From positions 1,798,001-1,862,000 of the forward strand of contig CADCXC010000038.1 of NCBI GenBank assembly GCA_902806595.1: a DNA stretch of 64,000 nt, in the 5' to 3' direction. Positions 10,791 through 21,103 of the stretch are shown here, piece by piece; position 1 is the stretch's first letter; each line of letters starts with the position of its first letter. The notes below the pieces were generated by a model, which was not told the origin of the DNA, did not search any database, and saw only the letters and a list, made by a program, of their open reading frames with translations. The DNA is from Pyrenopolyporus hunteri. Its lineage: Eukaryota > Ascomycota > Sordariomycetes > Xylariales > Hypoxylaceae. Position numbers and translations under genes: made by a program.

Positions 10791-12776
10791 TCACGCCGCC
10801 GCCGCTACAACTCGCGACGGCGTCGTCATGGCGGGTTCGGGCTGATCTTGTTGTGGTGCCTGCTCTTCTTGGTTGGCAATCTCTCCACCGGCCTCCGTCT
10901 CAGCCCAGGCGCCCCAGAGACCGCGCTTCCCTCTGACCCGAATAGGGCCGCCTAGCACGCCCTCCTTCTGCTCGACTTTAATGGCATCCTTGGTTGCTAG
11001 TACCAAACACTCGAAGAACATTTTTGTGGCGTCTGCCTTAGACGTCCTACCTTCAGGCAGGAGGTCCTGGAACACTACCGACTTCTTCCGCTTCTCCTCG
11101 TTGGTAGCCGCTTCGGCGCCAAACAAATCCCGAAGGACGTGGACAGCGTGCTTCGTGCCCAGTGAGACGGGTCCGCTATCGGCGGGGTGTACCAAAGGAG
11201 CCGTAGTTTCGTCAAACGCAGGCATCGGGCTTCCCTCACGAGGGTGGTGTTCGTCGTCATCGTTCTGCTGCATGACACCGTCATCCGCTGGAATCTCAAG
11301 GATGGTGCCATCGGCAGCGACACTCCGTTCAGCCAACCCCGCGTCTTGCATGACCAGCCCATCGTCTTCCTCGCCTATGTCTAAACGTGGTGATTTAGAC
11401 GCTCCCTGTTCCTCGTCCTCTCCGACGTCAGCAATTCCACTATCTCTCTTTCGCTTGAGGTCATTGATCGGCCTAATGGAATCAAGGGATAACAGTCCCC
11501 TCAGCTCTGGGGCCCAGGCCTTGCTACGGCCATCGCCCATGATATTAGAGACGAAACAGCCGCTGTGCTTTAACTCAAGCAGAGCTAGGAAATACGGGTC
11601 TCTCGGGATGAAGCTAGGTGCTTTTAGAATATTATCGTGGTTCTGTTGTTGCTCTTTGATATGCGCGCTAGTGAGCTGGGTGGCCGGGTCTAGCCCGAAG
11701 ACCTTGCGCTTCTTCGACTTCTTCTGGGGAAGAGGTTCGGGTTCCTCGGGTTCCTGTCCTGGCTCGTAGATGCTGGTGTTGTTCAGGCGCGTCCATTCTT
11801 CCACATCCCGCGCTACATTTTCGTCGATATCTGAAAGAGGAGATTCCGAAATGCGTGCTCGGTCAAGACCAGGGGCGCCACCCATCTCGGGCGCTAGCGA
11901 CTGGTCGCCAATGTTGAATTGGAAGTCATCGTCCATCGGGATGTCTCCATCTCCGTCTGCGATCCTAACGTTATCCTCCCCAAAGTCAAGTGTCAATGAC
12001 GGTTCGCGGTCTTGACCCTTAGCGGGTGGCGCGACGTCTAGTTCGCTAAAAATATCATCCTCGACAGGTCTTGCAGCAGGCGCATCTCGACCCATCTCAA
12101 TACTCTTATCCATTCGTGGCCGCTCGTCAATATCCATCCCGAAATCTAGATCCAATTCCAAATCATCCATGGGAGCCAGCGCGACCTCATCCTCATCCAT
12201 GCGGTCGTCGTGCAGAAATTGGCTGTTATTGAAATCCTCCTGCAAGTTGATATCACGGTTACTCGGTCGGCCTCGACCCCGAGTACCCGAACTACTAGAA
12301 GGAGCGTTTGCGTCTTCCATCTGGCTCAGGAGCCAGTTAGCATCCGGCGGCGGTAAAATGTTTAGGTTGTCGGCAGGCGTAATACGATCGGGAAGCATCA
12401 ATGCTTCCCGGTTCGGCATATTCAAATTTTCTGGGATATCGTTATTTCCGGTGGAACGAAAAGCCTGCGACGATTAGCAAGGTAATACACGGAACCATGA
12501 GGAGAAACATACCATCTTGATTTTAAGCAAGGCCTCGTTACAATCATCCAGGAGATAGCGGGCTTTCCGACTGTAGATTCTGACGACACCAAGCAGGAGC
12601 TGACCGCTCAAGCGAAGCGCCATCGGCGCCTGGTTCGGGGTGATGATGGCATCGACGCTGTCAGGCAGATTCGATTGCAAGATGTGAGTTTTGGAGAGCT
12701 TGCGCTCTAAATTTGCCGACAACCAGACTCGAGCCAGAGGCCCCGTCTTTTGGAGCAAGGTCTCGGAGTAGAACAT
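10791..12776 (-). CDS. RAD21: Cohesin kleisin subunit Rad21/Scc1/Mcd1
   Basis: The kleisin closes the Smc1-Smc3 cohesin ring, holds sister chromatids together and is cut by separase at anaphase. Exon 1 (12513-12776) gives MFYSETLLQKTGPLARVWLS and GQLLLGVVRIYSRKARYLLDDCNEALLKIKM. A 48-nt intron (12465-12512) leads into AFRSTGNNDIPENL, together forming the conserved N-terminal Rad21/Rec8 domain (residues 1-100). The middle is acidic and disordered. The C-terminal winged-helix part is at about 525-595 (HVLRDLFGAEAATNEEK... ATKMFFECLVLATKDAIKVEQ). Total 645 residues. Mitotic Rad21 is favoured over meiotic Rec8 because the N-terminus matches Scc1 so well. Separase sites are not assigned. An ACGCGT box lies about 120 bp upstream. 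Confidence 0.95.
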
Positions 12777-14224
12777 CGCGACGGTGGCGACGGCGTGGCT
12801 TAAAAGTACGCGACGTCAAGGTGATAAAGCAATGCAAGGTGTGTGAGCAATTACGATAACATCAAGGCGATAATGCAAACTCCGTAGGTGCGACCACGCG
12901 TTGCAGTCGAGACCTCAGGGTACCTCAATGTATGAGATGATGACGAAAGGTGGGAGGTGGCCGGGAGGTGTAAACAACGGGAATAGGAGCGCGTTGTTTT
13001 GGGCGCAGACCGCGTAGACAGCCAGCGCTCGCACCGACTCTCACCCCTTCAGATACCACAATTCAATCCGCGCAAATGATGCGCAGCCCTGCTCTAGCGC
13101 GCTTATACGAGATGAAAGCCGTGAGCGATAGCGAGTATATATCGAGGGAGATGGCGGGTGTGTTTGCACGGTCGGAATGAGGACAAATGGGTTGAATGAA
13201 AGACTGAAATTAGAAGTGGAGGGGGGAATCTTGGGGGGAACAGCGTTCTGACCGCAAGCGAATGAATTAGTTGAAGAGGGCGACTAAAAAAAAAATATTA
13301 AAAAATCATCCGTTTCCTTGCCAAAATCCAAGTGGCTGGAGATTCACCCAGGGGTGTAGAGTGGGTCGGCCACCCATCGCTAACGCTTCTCATTGGATCT
13401 CATGTGACTCGAGTTGTGGCTTGTAATTGGATGTTGCCTGCGGCCTTGGTACCTTTTAGGGGAAACTTGGAAAATTGATTACGAAAATTGGACTGCGGCT
13501 AAACCCCTTCCGGATAGAAATCCTGCAGTTGGTGCCACTGCTGGGGTCAGGAAGGGTATGTAACATTTATGTACCTCCTGCCCTTACGTTGAAGACTGGT
13601 AACATCAGACGGTATATACGTGTAAACAGTTTCCGTCGAGGCGTAGGTATCATTGATATCAGGTCAACACACCAATTTTGTACGCTTGCTGCAGTCTCAA
13701 AACACCTACCTAGTATACAGAAGAAATCTATAGGAACGTATCTAGGTACCAAACAAGATTAGACGAAATTAGACAATTACCTAATTTTATAGGTAGGTAC
13801 ATAGTAAGTAAATTAGATAGTCAGGTCGTTGTAATGGAATACGGGCAATTCTATTTCATCAGACGACGGGAGCAGGTACGAGAATCTACCTACTGCAAAA
13901 TAGCTAATTATTCGAAAACAGCGGCCCGTCTCGAGCTATTTAAAACGACGTCCACTTTTTTTTTATCTTGCTGTTATGAGATGTCTTACTCTTTGCAGTT
14001 TAAGCAGACTTCTAGCTCAAGTTTAACTTAGAGACCAAGTGTATAATGGTTGAATATATACCTGTTAATTGCAAGAGATTCGTTATTTATGATGTGAACT
14101 TGAATTGATTAGACGAAATAAAACCAAGCATTTCTAGGCTATCTTCAAAAACAATGATGCAGTAGGGGCTTCAATGTACCTAAGTTCCATGATCAAGTTC
14201 CAAGCAGCCTTCCTTGGTACCTAC
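12777..14224. other. Divergent intergenic region, RAD21 side
   Basis: No gene is seen. It holds the RAD21 promoter with CG-rich sequence at 12980-13150, an A9 run at 13286-13295, and a markedly AT-rich block from about 13730 that leads into the inverted-repeat element at 14225. A 13-mer, GATTAGACGAAAT, occurs at both 13757 and 14107. Confidence 0.5.
12896..12901. promoter_or_regulatory. ACGCGT MCB-like box upstream of RAD21
   Basis: A perfect palindromic ACGCGT hexamer lies 120 bp upstream of the RAD21 start. In yeasts this MluI cell-cycle box binds MBF and drives G1/S genes, including cohesin subunits. A single hexamer can occur by chance, so the regulatory role is inferred. Confidence 0.4.
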
Positions 14225-14259
14225 CAGAAGGGCGTCAAAATAAATGCCTCAGCCACACC
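14225..14259 (+). repeat. Left terminal inverted repeat
   Basis: A 35-bp repeat starting CAGAAGGGCG and ending CAGCCACACC. It is the exact reverse complement of 14461-14495. Confidence 0.9.
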
Positions 14260-14460
14260 AACCCCTAGACTTCTCGTCAACCTTTTCGTTCCTAAAATTT
14301 ACTAACGTTAAAAAAAAGCTTATATATAAAAAACTTGTCCATAATGCTATTTATCTATGAATTTTAATTGTGATAATATTAACAATGTATAACGTTACAA
14401 CTAATACAATTAGTATTATTTAGGATACTTAAGTACCAGGTGTGGCTAGTGAAATAGGTG

Positions 14461-14495
14461 GGTGTGGCTGAGGCATTTATTTTGACGCCCTTCTG
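14461..14495 (-). repeat. Right terminal inverted repeat
   Basis: A 35-bp repeat starting GGTGTGGCTG and ending GCCCTTCTG. It is the exact reverse complement of 14225-14259. Confidence 0.9.
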
Positions 14496-15148
14496 CCTAC
14501 TACCTACCTACATACGTAGAACTTTGAACCACTTAGGTGACACCTTGGGACAATATTACCTAGGTACCTAGGTAGGTATATGGTACGTAGACCCCCGAAT
14601 ACATGGCCAAAACCTTAATTTTCAATGCTTCAAGTTTCAAGGCCCCATGCTCTTCCTCTGGTATGAGGCTGAACAGCTGCAGCCACAGCATCCGCTGCAG
14701 CAGGGGCGTGGAATCTTGCCTTAGCGTGCTACGATGGCGCTAAATGCTACGTTAGGATGTCAGCTTGGGTGGGCTCGAGAGCTACGGAATCGGCAAGCAA
14801 ACGCCCAAGATCCGTCTGTGCTTTCCTTGCTGAGCAACCCCAATGGCTTGGTACTTGCCCCAATTTTGGAAAAAAAGAGAAGGTCCACGTTTTCCAGATG
14901 CGCATCTGGCCAAAAAGTCGCCAGGTGCGATTTTCCCTGAAATCGTCAACACGTCACTGTATCCGAGTCTAACTCCGTTAACATGCATTCTTCCACTATT
15001 TCATAATTCTTCCAGTACAGTTCTTTTTTGCTATATTTTCCATCAGCCCTTACGTATCAACTAGATAGATCTTTAATGTGACTTTGACCTCCCCCCTCCC
15101 CAGGTGGCACTGCTATTCTGCGGTTCGCCCGTCATCCCCGTCCCAAAA
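14496..15148. other. Intergenic, PMR1 promoter side
   Basis: No gene is visible. A dense TAGG/TACC patch (14557-14580) is followed by a CAGC/GCAGC-rich imperfect hairpin near 14672-14706 and a pyrimidine-rich leader before the Pmr1 start. Confidence 0.5.
14557..14580. repeat. TAGG/TACC palindromic repeat
   Basis: TACCTAGGTACCTAGGTAGG, a perfect alternation of AvrII-type and KpnI-type palindromes, 61 bp outside the right end of the MITE-like element. Confidence 0.8.
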
Positions 15149-18100
15149 ATGCCATGGCCATGGCGCGATCGCGACACCGGCAACGACTCACTACTTCCGT
15201 TAGCTGTACCACATATCAATGGAGGAGATCGAGATTATGATCGAGATGGGGAAGATAATAACGAGCGGTCGCGGTCTAGCACGAGAAGATCGGGGCATAT
15301 CCGGACGACGTCTGCTCAGTCGCGGGTAAGGTCTCCTCCTATAGCGACTTAGACGGTAGCCTAGGCCAGCTCGGTTTTAACACAACATCAAGGCAGAATC
15401 TGTTGCTAATCTACATTATTCCTATAGTCCGTAGCGGATGGGTTTTCCTTTCTAACACCTACCGAGACGGCGGCTCGGCTTCAGACCTCCTTAACCCACG
15501 GCCTCTCCCCCACCGAAGCCCTCTCGCGGCTACAAAACTTCGGTCCAAATGAGATCCCCCACGACCCTCCAGACCCGTTATGGCTTCGATTCATAATGCA
15601 ATTTCGAGAGCCCTTAATTATCCTCCTTCTTGCTTCCGCATTCCTTTCCATTTTCGTCGGTAATATGGACGATGCTGTCAGCATCACCGTCGCTGTGACA
15701 ATAGTTGTGACGGTCGGGTTCGTGCAAGAATATCGTTCTGAGAAATCCATCGAAGCTCTCAACCACCTAGTCCCCAATCACGCCCATCTAGTCAGGGCAC
15801 AAACCACACGGCCTTCTTCCAATGTTAAGAATTCAACATGGCCCCCGGCTATCAGCGACCCGGAAGAAAAGCCCTACGGGCACGGCTCAGAAACACCAAA
15901 CGAAGAGTTGATGGAAGCTACATCATCAAAGGTCATGGCAGCTCAGCTAGTTCCGGGCGATTTGGTGTTTTTCACGACAGGCGACCGTATCCCAGCCGAC
16001 ATTCGAATTACCAAAGCCGCCGATCTGACCATTGATGCGTCGAATCTAACCGGAGAGAACGAGCCGCTAAGAATGACCGCTGATACGCGGTTACGTAGCA
16101 CTCATGCTTCGAGTCCATCCGACCAGGCTGCATTACGGCTCCCCAGTCCCTCCGCCTTGTCGCCCCCGTCGTATAATGGGGAGCCCAAGGAAGATGCGCG
16201 CAATCATGGGATCAACAACATTGCATACATGGGCACTCTAGTCAAATCTGGCTATGGACAAGGCATCGTTTTCGCTACGGGCGGTAATACGCACTTCGGG
16301 ACTATCGCCACAAGCGTATCGGGGACCGAAAGCCCCCGTTCCCCCCTTCAGCTAAGTATGGACCATCTAGGAAAACAGCTCAGTCAAATATCATTCGGCA
16401 TAATTGGGTTAATATCGCTGGTCGGGTTGCTGCAGGGCAAGAAGCTCCTGGAGATTTTTACAATATCTATCTCGCTCGCTGTTGCGGCAATTCCTGAAGG
16501 GCTACCAATTATAGTGACCGTCACTCTGGCCCTTGGTGTCCATCGCATGGCAAAGCATAATTCTATCGTTCGAAAAATGCCAAGTGTCGAGACGTTGGGC
16601 TCCGTCAACGTCGTCTGCTCCGATAAGACAGGGACCCTAACTATGAATCATATGACTACGGCAAAGATGTGGTACTTTGGCTCGAAGGAACCAATTGACG
16701 TTGATTCAGGCGGCGAGGCGACAGAGAGGACGCCCGATACCGCGGCGCTAAGGATTCTGCGTATTGGTAACATCGCGAATAATGCGCGTCTTGCGCACTC
16801 CGCCAAAACTGTATTGCCAGATTCCCAGGGCAGAGAATTCGCACCATATACGCGATGGGTTGGGCAGCCAACTGATGTCGCAATGCTCGATCTGCTCGAC
16901 CGGTTTAAAGAGCACGACGTGAGGGACTCAATCGGTCCTCGAACAGCCGAGACTCCTTTCAGCTCGGAGAGAAAATGGATGGGGGTGGTGATCGGCGCAC
17001 AACCTGAGAACAGTGACAAGGAATACGCTTATATGAAGGGCGCTATAGATAAAGTCCTCGATGCTTGCGATACATATCTTACGGCCGACGGACGGGAAAT
17101 CGTAATAGACTCCGCTCGACGTCAAGAGGCATTCCAGGCGGCTGAAAGGATGGCGGAAAGGGGACTCAGAGTCCTAGCTTTCGCGAGCGGCGCAGTTTCC
17201 AAGCCCTCTAGAAACCGACCTGGGCATACAAGTTCGACTCGAAGCACCACGCCTATGAGTCGGGACAGGAGTCAGAGTCCAGGACTACCCCAGCACGAGG
17301 AATTATATAGAGGGTTGACTTTCGCAGGGTTGGTAGGGATGAGCGATCCCCCACGGCCTGGAGTCTCTCGTTCTATCCGAAAGTTGATGCGAGGCGGTGT
17401 CAAGGTCATTATGATAACTGGCGACTCCCCAACTACGGCACTAGCCATCGGAAAGGAACTTGGGATGCAAATAGCTACGCCTCGCGAACATTCGTCAATC
17501 CAGGTTGCGGTGAAACCCGTACTCACTGGTGAAGAGCTCGATGCGATGAGCGATAATGACCTTGCAGCCGCGATACAGAACACAACAATATTTGCGCGTA
17601 CCAATCCAGACCACAAACTAAAAATCATCCGCGCACTGCAGTCCCGTGGTGATATTGTTGCCATGACCGGAGACGGCGTCAACGATGCGCCCGCATTAAA
17701 GAAAGCTGACATCGGTATTTCTATGGGTCTACACGGAACGGACGTAGCAAAGGAGGCGTCGGACATGATTCTAACAGATGATGACTTCTCCACAATCCTT
17801 CGAGCTATCGAAGAGGGCAAAGGCATATTTAATAACATCCAGAACTTTATCACATTCCAGCTTAGCACCAGCGTAGCTAGTTTAGCTCTGGTCTTTATCT
17901 GCACCTGTATGGGTTTCAGGACTCCCTTGAATGCCATGCAGATCCTCTGGATTAGTAGGTCATTCCCTCCTTTCCGTTCCCACCCCGACTAACTTCGAAT
18001 TTAAAGATATTATTATGGATGGTCCACCAGCTCAGTCTCTAGGCGTGGAGCGAGTCGATCCTGATGTGATGTCTCGCCCACCACGATCTCGAAGCGAACC

Positions 18101-18539
18101 GGTACTCACGCGGGCTTTGCTCCAGCGCGTTCTCACCTCGGCCACGATCATCATGGTGGGTACCATGGTCGTATATACGCATGAAATGCTAGACGGCGAG
18201 GTCTCGCGGCGCGATACGACGATGACATTTACCTGTTTTGTGTTATTCGATATGTTTAACGCGTTGACGTGCCGGTCGGAAAGCAAATCCATATTCAGGG
18301 GCGAAGTGGGCTTGTTCTCCAATAAGCTGTTTAATTGGGCGGTTTCGTTGAGCATAGCGGGCCAATTGCTTGTTATCTACTTCCCATGGCTTCAGGAGGT
18401 ATTCCAAACGGAGGCTCTAGGGTTCTACGATCTTGTTAGGCTATTCGTGCTAGCGAGCTCGGTGTTCTGGGCAGACGAAGCGAGGAAATGGTATAAATAC
18501 GGGCGTAGACGATTAGGCGGGTACAGCCAAGCCGTCTAG
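15149..18539 (+). CDS. PMR1: P-type Ca2+/Mn2+ ATPase, Pmr1 (SPCA) type
   Basis: This Golgi pump moves Ca2+ and Mn2+ into the secretory pathway. Three exons (15149-15325, 15428-17954, 18007-18539) encode 1078 residues. The Asp/Arg-rich N-terminus is followed by a cation-ATPase N-domain (ETAARLQTSLTHGLSPTEAL). The actuator loop has DLTIDASNLTGENEPL. The ion-binding helix has AAIPEGLPIIVTVTLALG. The phosphorylation motif SDKTGTLT places the catalytic Asp at about 458. The hinge MTGDGVNDAPALKKADIGISMG is at about 805-826. QILWI-NIIMDGPPAQSLG is restored across the last 52-nt intron. PEGLP with NIIMDGPPAQSLG points to SPCA/Pmr1 rather than SERCA or Pmc1. The N-terminus and an insert between TGEN and the next helix are somewhat longer than in yeast (950 aa). 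Confidence 0.95.
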
Positions 18540-18739
18540 CGATTAGAGGCAAGATTTGCCTTGTGTATCTTACTTGAATGTACAGGAACTTCGTATTGGA
18601 TCACGCATAGAAACATGTTAATCAGGGTATCTATGGACACATCTAGGCTATTACGTCGTTATTATTTATGCGGGAGCTTAATCCTGGGACAATGATACTA
18701 TACCGATACTACCGGTATTGATGAATTAGGAGAACCCCC

Positions 18740-19099
18740 TTACACTTTCCGATGAGGCAGTATTCTTAGCCTTCTGGAAAGCCATTTTCGAAAATCTCTC
18801 AGAGATCTGTGGTTCACCTTTCTCATCCCGTCGTTCATAGTGCCCTTGTTCTCCCCCGGACAACTGCCCTTGGTCTTGAATAGCTCCTCCCCCTTTCTTC
18901 TATCGACGCCCTCGCCTATCCTACGGCTTTCATGAGGTTTGCGCACTTCTCGCTTAGGGGTAGCGGCTAGTTCTAGCTTCGTCCGATCACCCACCACGTT
19001 CTCGGCGCTGGGCGGTGTCACGAGAATGACGATGCCGCCGGCGACTATGGGGGATAGATCCTGCCGCACGGTGAGCTTCTTGGGCATTGGGGAGTTCAT
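18740..19099 (-). CDS. Possible small basic hypothetical protein
   Basis: A 119-codon ATG frame lies 3' of PMR1 on the opposite strand. The product starts MNSPMPKKLTVRQDLSPIV, has one mildly hydrophobic stretch (IVAGGIVILVTPP, residues 18-30), and is then strongly basic with KWLSRRLRILPHRKV at the end. I recognise no family. It may be a real short gene, part of a spliced gene, or chance. Confidence 0.28.
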   Translation of the reverse strand: MNSPMPKKLTVRQDLSPIVAGGIVILVTPPSAENVVGDRTKLELAATPKREVRKPHESRRIGEGVDRRKGEELFKTKGSCPGENKGTMNDGMRKVNHRSLRDFRKWLSRRLRILPHRKV

Positions 19100-19964
19100 G
19101 ATGAGCTTGGGTGCGGGGATAGGGGTGTAGATTGTGGAACTAGGGCGAAGGGTTGGATGGTCTTAGTTGCTATGAGACTCTAAAAGTCTCCTGACGTGGT
19201 GATGAGTTGGAAATAACGACTGTCTAAGGAGCCTCCTGTCTGGAGTACATGGTTTTATTGGCGCTATTTGCAGCGTATTATATTGAATGGGCGACACGTA
19301 TTTAGGGGCGTGCCGGTCTTTGTGGTCATGGTAAGGACAGCGAAGACAGGGTTAATTCACGGTATACGTTGTAGCCATATCTTCTTTAACGATTACATGA
19401 GTCACCATCTAGTGTGTTCCAACACAACATCTTTGGTAGCCTGTTTCTTCATTGTCCTTCCCCTGGAATTTTCCACGGTTAGAACAATCTAGCTGAGGGA
19501 CTTTACTAGTTTGGAGGAGCAACAAGGCCCCTTGGTTCACGCTTTTATAATTATAATCCAAGAGAGCTCTTACAATTTGTTTGGAATATCCTTTGTCTGA
19601 CATGAACCTCTGTCTGAATTCCTTTCGGCACTTTAGCCCACTGCCGCGCATGTGTTACAAGGTGCTACTAGTCTTGCGGTAGCTACCTGGTTTGATGGTT
19701 CTAGAGCTTGAAGGGCGTTTGTTATCGCCGGTTTCTATAAGCATTCACCCTTGCAGGTTATATTTGCTCGCAAAGCGTATATCCTGAAGGTCTGTAGGAG
19801 GTACATAATGTACCCTTTATTACACAGTGAAGTTCTGGTAATATGACATCTATTATTATGTATATACGGGTTTAGCATTTATTCAAAGTAACTTCCAAGA
19901 GGCTTAGTAGAGCCTACTGGATTAGTGTTGATATCAGGAGTAGATTTACCATCATATTATGGAG
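19100..19964. other. Intergenic 3' of the aldo/keto reductase
   Basis: I see no gene, structured RNA or repeat beyond short AT-rich runs. The frames at 19268-19492 and 19409-19651 overlap on opposite strands and have no protein-like pattern. Confidence 0.5.
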
Positions 19965-21103
19965 TTATGGTGCATTGGTAGGATCCCTATCAACATTAGA
20001 TTAAGATACGTTGTGGTGAGTAGGTGTAACCTTACCAGTCTGTAACGAGCTTTTCGTCGAGCCCATCCATGATTTCCATATCCGCTGCAGAAATTTCAAA
20101 TCCATTTACTTGTGCGTTCTCAAGCAAGCGCTCACGCCTTGCACTTTTTGGTAGTGGGACGAGACCGTGTTGGAGAGACCACCTGCATTCATCAGTATAG
20201 GTCATACAATACAAGAGTGGCCCCATCGTCCCAAATCTCACTCACCGAATCATGAGCTGAGCCGGTGTGCACGAGTACTTATTTGATAGCTCTAATATGG
20301 TGGGGTGCCTCATGCGCATGGCCCGAGCTAGAGGGGCATAAGCCTCGATGACGATCCCGTACTTAGCGCACGCCGCCCTGATCTCGGTCTGTGTGTTAAA
20401 GGGGTGAACCTCGATCTGGTTGACGACCGGCGCGATTCTTGGCTTCGAAGCCATAAGCTCTTCTATCTAAGCCCGGCTAAACGGTTAGTTACGTGCTCGA
20501 ATAGAGTCTTATGGGTTTCCGTTAGGAAGCTTATGACTGACATGGGCGACTCCGTAATTGCTGACACCCCCGGATTTAATCTCCCCCTCGTCAATCGCAT
20601 CTTCGACTGCCCTCCAGCTCGTTAATCGCGCCTCGCGGCCGCCGTACGGGCTATGAAGCAGGAATAAGTCGATATAACCGAGCCCACAGGCCTGGACGGA
20701 CCGTCGTATCGACTGGCGCACTTCTTGGTATGATGTGCTATTGCTAGCCAGTTTGGACGTGTAAAATATATCTAGGCGTGTAAGGTCCGTGGAATTACCT
20801 CCCGAACCGGAGAGGAAGTCCCGGATCGCTTGACCTGTCTCCCTCTCATTATGGTACATCTGGGCGCTATCGAAGCCCCGGTAGCCCGCGGCGAGTGCCC
20901 ATCGTACGGCGGCCTTAGCCTCCCGTCCGCTCATCATGTAAAGACCTAGTTGGATCTGGGGCATAAGCTTGCCGTTCGGCAGCTGGGTGGTTTGACGTCA
21001 GCTGAGTGAGATGGAATGGACTGGACTTATAGCGCGCATATTGTACAAGTTTAAGGTTCCTTACCTTGACCTTACCGGCCAGAGAGAAATTGCTTGACGG
21101 CAT
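19965..21103 (-). CDS. Aldo/keto reductase (AKR superfamily)
   Basis: An NAD(P)H-dependent reductase of the AKR barrel family, probably cytosolic; the substrate is unknown. Five exons (21065-21103, 20542-20982, 20246-20466, 20036-20182, 19965-19986) encode 289 residues. The catalytic tetrad is complete: Asp51 and Tyr56 (GFDSAQMYHNE), Lys90 (FYTSKL) and His123 (LFLLHSP). Further signatures are GVSNYGVAH and PVVNQIEVHPF. The cofactor-binding end reads LVPLPKSARRERLLENAQV. The first exon has 13 codons and the last only 22 nt. What looks like a stop (GACTGGTAAG) is really a GTAAGG donor. Splicing extends LVTDW to LVTDWDPTNAP, the usual fungal ending as I recall it. Confidence 0.9.

Larger units (their letters stand above)
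14225..14495. mobile_element. MITE-like element with 35-bp perfect terminal inverted repeats
   Basis: This 271-bp element is bounded by 35-bp perfect inverted repeats (14225-14259 and 14461-14495) beginning CAGAAGGGCGTCAAAA. The interior is AT-rich and non-coding. A second AGCCACACC lies just inside the right repeat. CCTAC flanks both ends and may be a target duplication, but the surroundings are CCTA-rich so this is weak. Size, perfect TIRs and lack of coding capacity fit a non-autonomous DNA transposon. The CAG terminus resembles hAT elements, yet no clean 8-bp duplication is present, so the superfamily is open. Confidence 0.8.

Noticed and set aside
13757..14119. 13-mer GATTAGACGAAAT repeated 350 bp apart, as possible ends of an LTR or element
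   Set aside because: Similarity stops after the 13-mer, the sequence is AT-rich, and no element structure links the copies.
17272..17937. Long antisense frame opposite PMR1
   Set aside because: It is a mirror of the conserved ATPase codons with no family pattern of its own.
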